Assembly (NCBI GenBank): GCA_017458805.1
Contig: JAFTAC010000219.1
Coordinates: 1-5,031 of the forward strand
Length of the DNA: 5,031 bases
DNA from: Victivallales bacterium
GTDB lineage: Bacteria > Verrucomicrobiota > Lentisphaeria > Oligosphaerales > Oligosphaeraceae
Direction: 5' to 3'
The position numbers and the translations under genes are program-made. Each line of letters begins with the position of its first letter. Positions within the stretch are counted from its first letter, which is position 1. Shown piece by piece: positions 4,571-5,031 of this stretch. The notes under the pieces were generated by a model. It had not been told where the DNA came from and ran no database searches. It worked only from the letters and a program-made list of their open reading frames with translations.

Positions 4571-5031
4571 ATGCTCAAACTCAACGCATCCTACTCGAAG
4601 AAGGTTCCAGCCGAAAGCGAATACTCAAGCCAGTCCTACCACTGCTCCATAGAAAGCGAACTGCCAGACGGCCTGAACGCCCAGCAGTTGCAGGCAAAGG
4701 TGCATGAGGCGTTCGACTTTGTCAGGAACTCGGTCGAGGCCGAAATCCACAACAGCGCACAGGCTCCGCAGATGCCGCCACAACAGCAGATGCCCCCGCA
4801 ACAGCAGACGCCTGTCCAGCAGACGCCTCCGCAGCAGCCTGCGCCACAGGCATACTCGGCGCCCCAGCCGCAGCCTGTCCAGCAGCAGTACTACGACCCC
4901 CAGGCGAACTACCAGCAGTACCAGCCGCCCGCTCCGCAGTACCAGCAGAATCATGGCAGGCAGTCCCGCAACGCCAACGTCGCCGCATCGCCGAAGCAGG
5001 TCAACTACCTCCTGAGCCTTGCGAAACGTGC
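4571..5031 (+). CDS. Unrecognised protein with Gln/Pro-rich linker (3' end outside window)
   Basis: The frame is open from the ATG at 4571 to the last base, giving 153 residues and a partial codon. It has three parts. Residues 1 to about 62 look folded, with a helix carrying L-N-A-Q-Q-L-Q-A-K-V-H-E-A-F-D. About 64-130 is low complexity, dominated by Gln, Pro and later Tyr, with short tandem repeats. From about 139 a basic helical motif begins, A-S-P-K-Q-V-N-Y-L-L-S-L-A-K-R. Similar A-x-x-K-Q-x-x-Y-L-x-x-L-A-K helices occur at the ends of some DNA-metabolism proteins, as I recall, but this does not define a function. The N-terminal part followed by a flexible linker recalls single-stranded-DNA-binding or recombination accessory proteins of phages; that is only a guess from context. 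It probably belongs to the clamp operon. Confidence 0.75.
   Translation, partial: MLKLNASYSKKVPAESEYSSQSYHCSIESELPDGLNAQQLQAKVHEAFDFVRNSVEAEIHNSAQAPQMPPQQQMPPQQQTPVQQTPPQQPAPQAYSAPQPQPVQQQYYDPQANYQQYQPPAPQYQQNHGRQSRNANVAASPKQVNYLLSLAKR
4772..4837 (+). repeat. Short tandem repeats coding for Met/Thr-Pro-Pro-Gln-Gln units
   Basis: Two 18-base units (4772-4789 and 4790-4807, each encoding M-P-P-Q-Q-Q) differ at two positions. They are followed by two 15-base units (4808-4822 and 4823-4837, encoding T-P-V-Q-Q and T-P-P-Q-Q). The copies differ mainly at third codon positions, which suggests expansion of a coding linker followed by drift with the protein pattern kept. Confidence 0.75.

Noticed and set aside
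4069..4584. Long - strand frames opposite the clamp end, the DpnD/PcfM-like gene and the Gln/Pro-rich gene (also 4625-4954 and 4722-4988)
   Set aside because: They mirror real + strand genes with good ribosome sites. The Arg/Leu/Ala-rich translations are typical shadows of CAG/CCG-rich coding DNA.
4740..4970. CRISPR-like or intergenic repeat array in the CAG/CCG-rich region
   Set aside because: The repeats are 15-18 bases, adjacent without spacers, and keep the reading frame of an open gene, so they are coding linker repeats.

Overview
The window looks like part of a bacterial mobile element (prophage or integrative element). It holds the tail of a tyrosine recombinase, a two-gene anti-phage module, and the start of an operon of replication-type and small accessory genes. 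All complete genes read on the + strand. The host cannot be named from this sequence. Strong Shine-Dalgarno sites (GGAGG, AAAGGAG, AAAAGGAG) and a near-consensus sigma-70 promoter (TTGACA, 17 bp, TATATT) argue against Bacteroidetes, where both are unusual. They fit many other phyla, including Proteobacteria, Firmicutes and the Verrucomicrobia/Lentisphaerae group.

Layout. 1-195 is the C-terminal end of an integrase, including its likely catalytic tyrosine. 196-311 is a very AT-rich gap (about 24% G+C by hand count) carrying a strong promoter whose spacer is filled by an inverted repeat, a textbook operator position. 312-1679 and 1676-2545 are a translationally coupled pair: an AAA15-type ATPase (RloA/AbiLi-like) and an RloB/AbiLii-like protein with TOPRIM-type acidic residues. 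2546-2747 holds a stem-loop and then a strong intrinsic terminator. 2748-4250 is a DnaN-like sliding clamp with an unusual C-terminal extension. A strong internal ribosome binding site (ATG at 3978) could make the last 90 residues separately. 4333-4536 is a small DpnD/PcfM-like protein. From 4571 to the window end is an unrecognised protein with a Gln/Pro-rich linker and a short helical C-terminal motif.

How they may work together. The ATPase/RloB pair is most simply a phage-defence or superinfection-exclusion cargo with its own regulated promoter and terminator. The clamp operon after it probably serves the element's own DNA replication. I see no convincing promoter between the terminator and the clamp gene, so that operon may rely on read-through or antitermination. 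The most unusual points are the operator inside the defence promoter, the clamp with a fused, separately translatable coiled-coil tail, and the terminator in front of it.
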